10,000 nt of DNA from Treponema sp. (GTDB taxonomy: Bacteria > Spirochaetota > Spirochaetia > Treponematales > Breznakiellaceae). Positions 9,009-10,000 of the stretch are shown piece after piece. Numbering within the stretch: the stretch's first letter is position 1; each line of letters starts with the position of its first letter. Location: the NCBI GenBank assembly GCA_020216655.1, contig JAIWNU010000075.1, positions 1-10,000 on the forward strand, given 5' to 3'. Under the pieces are notes generated by a model. The model did no database searches. It was not told the origin of the DNA and saw only the letters and a program-made list of their open reading frames with translations. Both the position numbers and the translations under genes were made by a program.

Positions 9009-9188
9009 TTAAAAAATAGCCTGAACACCGAGCAGCAGCAGGGCATCCACAAGACCCAAGAGAAGCGCAAATATCAAAGTGGAAACTATAACCACCTTAA
9101 CAGAACTTACAACATCCTCTTTGGAAGGCCACACAACCTTTTTTAGCTCCGCAATCGACTCTTTTACAAATGCGACCAGCTTTTTCAT
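9009..9188 (-). CDS. secE: Preprotein translocase subunit SecE (short form)
   Basis: SecE clamps the two halves of SecY in the inner-membrane protein channel. The 59-residue product is the short, single-span bacterial form; E. coli SecE has two extra spans. An amphipathic N-terminal helix with the family signature ELKKVVWPSKEDV (14-26) is followed by one hydrophobic membrane segment (about 31-56). Among three in-frame starts (TTG 9194, ATG 9191, ATG 9188), I chose the last because GAGGGG (9195-9200) is then six bases away; it abuts the TTG. It is the first gene of the large operon, after a terminator and a candidate promoter. Confidence 0.93.
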   Translation of the reverse strand: MKKLVAFVKESIAELKKVVWPSKEDVVSSVKVVIVSTLIFALLLGLVDALLLLGVQAIF

Positions 9189-9227
9189 CATCAACCCCTC
9201 AAAACATACAAATGTTTGCAGTCTGTT

Positions 9228-9256
9228 ACTATGTCAGAAAATAGACAATTATGCAA
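9228..9256 (-). promoter_or_regulatory. Candidate promoter of the secE-nusG-rplKAJL-rpoBC operon
   Basis: TTGCAT (9251-9256) and CATAGT (9228-9233) are 17 bp apart, just downstream of the terminator that ends the tRNA-Trp unit. Transcription would start near 9221, about 33 nt before the secE ATG. The boxes are imperfect (about 3/6 and 4/6). However, the spacing is ideal and a promoter is required here if the preceding terminator is effective. Confidence 0.5.
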
Positions 9257-9274
9257 GTATGCGTCGTTGAATAT

Positions 9275-9307
9275 AAAAAAATAGTGCGCAGCTTAAGCAG
9301 CACACTA
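9275..9307 (-). terminator. Intrinsic terminator after tRNA-Trp
   Basis: On the minus strand an eleven-position stem (TAGTGTGCTGC with GCTGCGCACTA, one T-T mismatch and one wobble) closes a TTAA loop and is followed by seven T residues. It ends the tRNA-Thr/rpmG/tRNA-Trp unit and separates it from secE. This is the clearest terminator in the window. Confidence 0.9.
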
Positions 9308-9343
9308 CACCCATAGGAAAACCCTAAAATATTGATATATACA

Positions 9344-9416
9344 CAGGCCAGGTAGGACTCGAACCCACAACATCCGGTTTTGGAGACCGGCGCTCTACCA
9401 TTAGAGCTACTGGCCT
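9344..9416 (-). tRNA. tRNA-Trp (anticodon CCA)
   Basis: The 73-nt sequence folds as a complete cloverleaf. The acceptor stem is AGGCCAG/CTGGCCT with discriminator G. The D stem is GCTC/GAGC, the anticodon stem CCGGT/ACCGG with loop CTCCAAA, and the T stem GTGGG/CCTAC with loop TTCGAGT. The anticodon CCA (9381-9383) decodes UGG. The 3' CCA is not encoded. It sits six bases after the rpmG stop, so it is probably cut from a shared transcript, which then ends at the terminator downstream. Confidence 0.98.
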
Positions 9417-9422
9417 AAAGAA

Positions 9423-9596
9423 TTACTTTATCTTTGTTTCTTTATGGATCGTATGCTTCCGATCAAATTTGCAATATTTACTCAACTCAAGCTTTTCCTG
9501 CATAGTGCGGCGATTTTTCTTGGTTGTATAATTCTTGCGCTTGCATTCGCTGCACTGCAACGCTATAAGTTCAACCGCTGTCTTTTTGCTAGCCAT
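9423..9596 (-). CDS. rpmG: 50S ribosomal protein L33
   Basis: L33 is a small zinc-ribbon protein of the large subunit near the E site. The 57-residue product begins [19 protein letters not shown] and contains the family core [20 protein letters not shown], ending [11 protein letters not shown]. Three cysteines are present (Cys15, Cys18, Cys42). The expected fourth zinc ligand position is Asp45 (YCKFD), a variant also found in other bacterial L33 proteins. The ATG at 9594-9596 has AAGGGG six bases upstream. It lies between two tRNA genes. Its own upstream region (9597-9777) has terminator-like and promoter-like sequences, so it may be transcribed both from the tRNA-Thr promoter and from its own. 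Confidence 0.96.
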   Translation of the reverse strand: MASKKTAVELIALQCSECKRKNYTTKKNRRTMQEKLELSKYCKFDRKHTIHKETKIK

Positions 9597-9663
9597 ATCA
9601 ATCCCCTTCTATAAAGAAAGAACACGACACATTCTGCAATCTCCGGAATGATCGTCAGTTCCC

Positions 9664-9702
9664 ATTATAATTTATAGATACACTGATTTTCCAACCAGTC
9701 AA
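9664..9702 (-). promoter_or_regulatory. Candidate rpmG promoter
   Basis: A perfect TATAAT (9664-9669) lies about 68 nt before the rpmG start. The -35 box is uncertain: TTGGAA is 19 bp upstream (9689-9694). Another possible pair is TTGACT (9697-9702) with TATCTA (9675-9680) at 16 bp spacing. The region is AT-rich, so a chance match is possible. Confidence 0.4.
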
Positions 9703-9745
9703 TAAATAAAAACGTTAGGGCGGATGACGCGAAGCGGCAACCGCC
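9701..9745 (-). terminator. Imperfect terminator-like hairpin between tRNA-Thr and rpmG
   Basis: On the minus strand a stem with five outer G-C pairs (GGCGG/CCGCC, 9719-9745), two internal mismatches and a three-base loop is followed after about six bases by TTTTTATTT. The gap before the T-run and the mismatches make it weaker than the 9275-9307 terminator. A separate small hairpin (TGTTGC/GCAACA, 9758-9772) stands between it and the tRNA-Thr 3' end and could mark tRNA 3' processing. Confidence 0.4.
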
Positions 9746-9777
9746 TTGCAGCCATGATGTTGCTTTGCAACACAGAA

Positions 9778-9850
9778 AGCCCTCGAGCGGAATCGAACCG
9801 CTGACCACATCCTTACCATGGATGTGCTCTACCGACTGAGCTACAAGGGC
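9778..9850 (-). tRNA. tRNA-Thr (anticodon GGT)
   Basis: The 73-nt sequence folds as a complete cloverleaf. The acceptor stem is GCCCTTG/CGAGGGC (one G-T or T-G type wobble allowed) with discriminator T. The D stem is GCTC/GAGC, the anticodon stem CATCC/GGATG with loop ATGGTAA, and the T stem AGCGG/CCGCT with loop TTCGATT. The anticodon GGT (9815-9817) decodes ACC and ACU. The 3' CCA is not encoded. It is the first gene of its unit, 24 nt after the predicted start site. Confidence 0.97.
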
Positions 9851-9880
9851 AGAAGCATTACAGAACCGTAATGCCCGCTG

Positions 9881-9909
9881 AAAATAGCAAGAAACAAGCC
9901 AATTGTCAA
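9881..9909 (-). promoter_or_regulatory. Strong promoter of the tRNA-Thr/rpmG/tRNA-Trp unit
   Basis: A perfect TTGACA (9904-9909) and a TATTTT (9881-9886) are 17 bp apart, about 24-31 nt before tRNA-Thr. The bases between the -10 box and the predicted start (about 9874) are CAGCGGG. Such a GC-rich discriminator is typical of stable-RNA promoters under stringent and growth-rate control. The predicted transcript opens with a perfect seven-pair hairpin (GCATTAC/GTAATGC, 9855-9874) before the tRNA 5' end. Confidence 0.85.
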
Positions 9910-9931
9910 GACCTTTATTCATCAATTTAAT
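9903..9931 (+). promoter_or_regulatory. Candidate promoter of the divergent plus-strand gene
   Basis: TTGTCA (9903-9908) and TTTAAT (9926-9931) are 17 bp apart, each matching five of six sigma70 consensus positions. Transcription would start near 9938, giving a leader of about 48 nt before the ATG at 9986. Its -35 box shares five base pairs with the -35 box of the minus-strand tRNA promoter. A second, poorer option is TTGCAG/TAGGCT at about 9937-9965. Confidence 0.6.
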
Positions 9932-9985
9932 ATTTCTTGCAGTTTTTCCAAAAGCAGGTTAGGCTGAGAAAAAACGGAGGCACAC

Positions 9986-10000
9986 ATGGACCATAAAAAG
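9986..10000 (+). CDS. Start of an unidentified plus-strand gene (5 codons)
   Basis: An ATG at 9986-9988 is preceded by CGGAGG (9975-9980) at five bases, an excellent ribosome binding site. It is also downstream of a good candidate promoter. Only MDHKK is visible before the window ends, so no function can be proposed. It is divergent from the translation operon. Confidence 0.6.

Noticed and set aside
9665..9925. An 86-codon minus-strand open frame
   Set aside because: It runs straight through tRNA-Thr and its promoter, so it cannot be a sensible gene; its residues around VAQSVEHIHGKDVVSGSI come from translating the tRNA.
1..10000. Search for CRISPR arrays, insertion sequences, toxin-antitoxin or defence genes, and integration at the tRNA genes
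   Set aside because: No tandem repeat-spacer pattern, transposase or integrase frame, or duplicated tRNA 3' end was seen; the window is a conserved core operon.

Overview
This window is a housekeeping transcription/translation locus from a spirochaete, most likely Treponema or a close relative. The basis is protein-sequence resemblance: RpoB is of the compact type (1170 residues), L11 carries the unusual segment [11 protein letters not shown], and position 531 of RpoB (E. coli numbering) is Asn, the residue associated with natural rifampicin resistance in spirochaetes. The gene order tRNA-rpmG-tRNA-Trp-secE-nusG-rplKAJL-rpoBC matches what I recall for Treponema. Species assignment is inference; no search was run.

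Almost everything is on the minus strand, so it reads right to left. A consensus-like promoter (9881-9909) starts a short unit: tRNA-Thr(GGT), rpmG (L33) and tRNA-Trp(CCA), closed by a strong intrinsic terminator (9275-9307). A second candidate promoter (9228-9256) starts the large operon secE, nusG, rplK (L11), rplA (L1), rplJ (L10), rplL (L7/L12), rpoB and rpoC. rpoC runs off the left edge after 770 codons. At the right edge the first five codons of an unidentified plus-strand gene are visible (9986-10000); its promoter shares -35 bases with the tRNA-Thr promoter.

The gene products form one functional set. SecE is the essential small subunit of the Sec translocon. NusG couples RNA polymerase to ribosome and Rho. 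L11, L1, L10, L7/L12 and L33 are large-subunit proteins, with L10-L7/L12 forming the factor-binding stalk. RpoB and RpoC are the catalytic core of RNA polymerase. Genes are tightly packed (1 to 14 nt) except for three spacers holding RNA structure: the rplK leader (162 nt), the rplJ-rplL spacer (180 nt) and the rplL-rpoB spacer (207 nt). The last contains a terminator-like attenuator. These are the probable points where ribosomal protein and polymerase output are set separately.

I found no mobile element, CRISPR array, toxin, defence gene or unknown multi-gene system. The points worth a second look are regulatory: the overlapping divergent promoters, the tandem-hairpin attenuator, a 13-bp perfect hairpin before rplL, tandem hairpins before rplK, and no room for a conventional L10 leader. 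No stretch longer than 300 bases lacks a gene.
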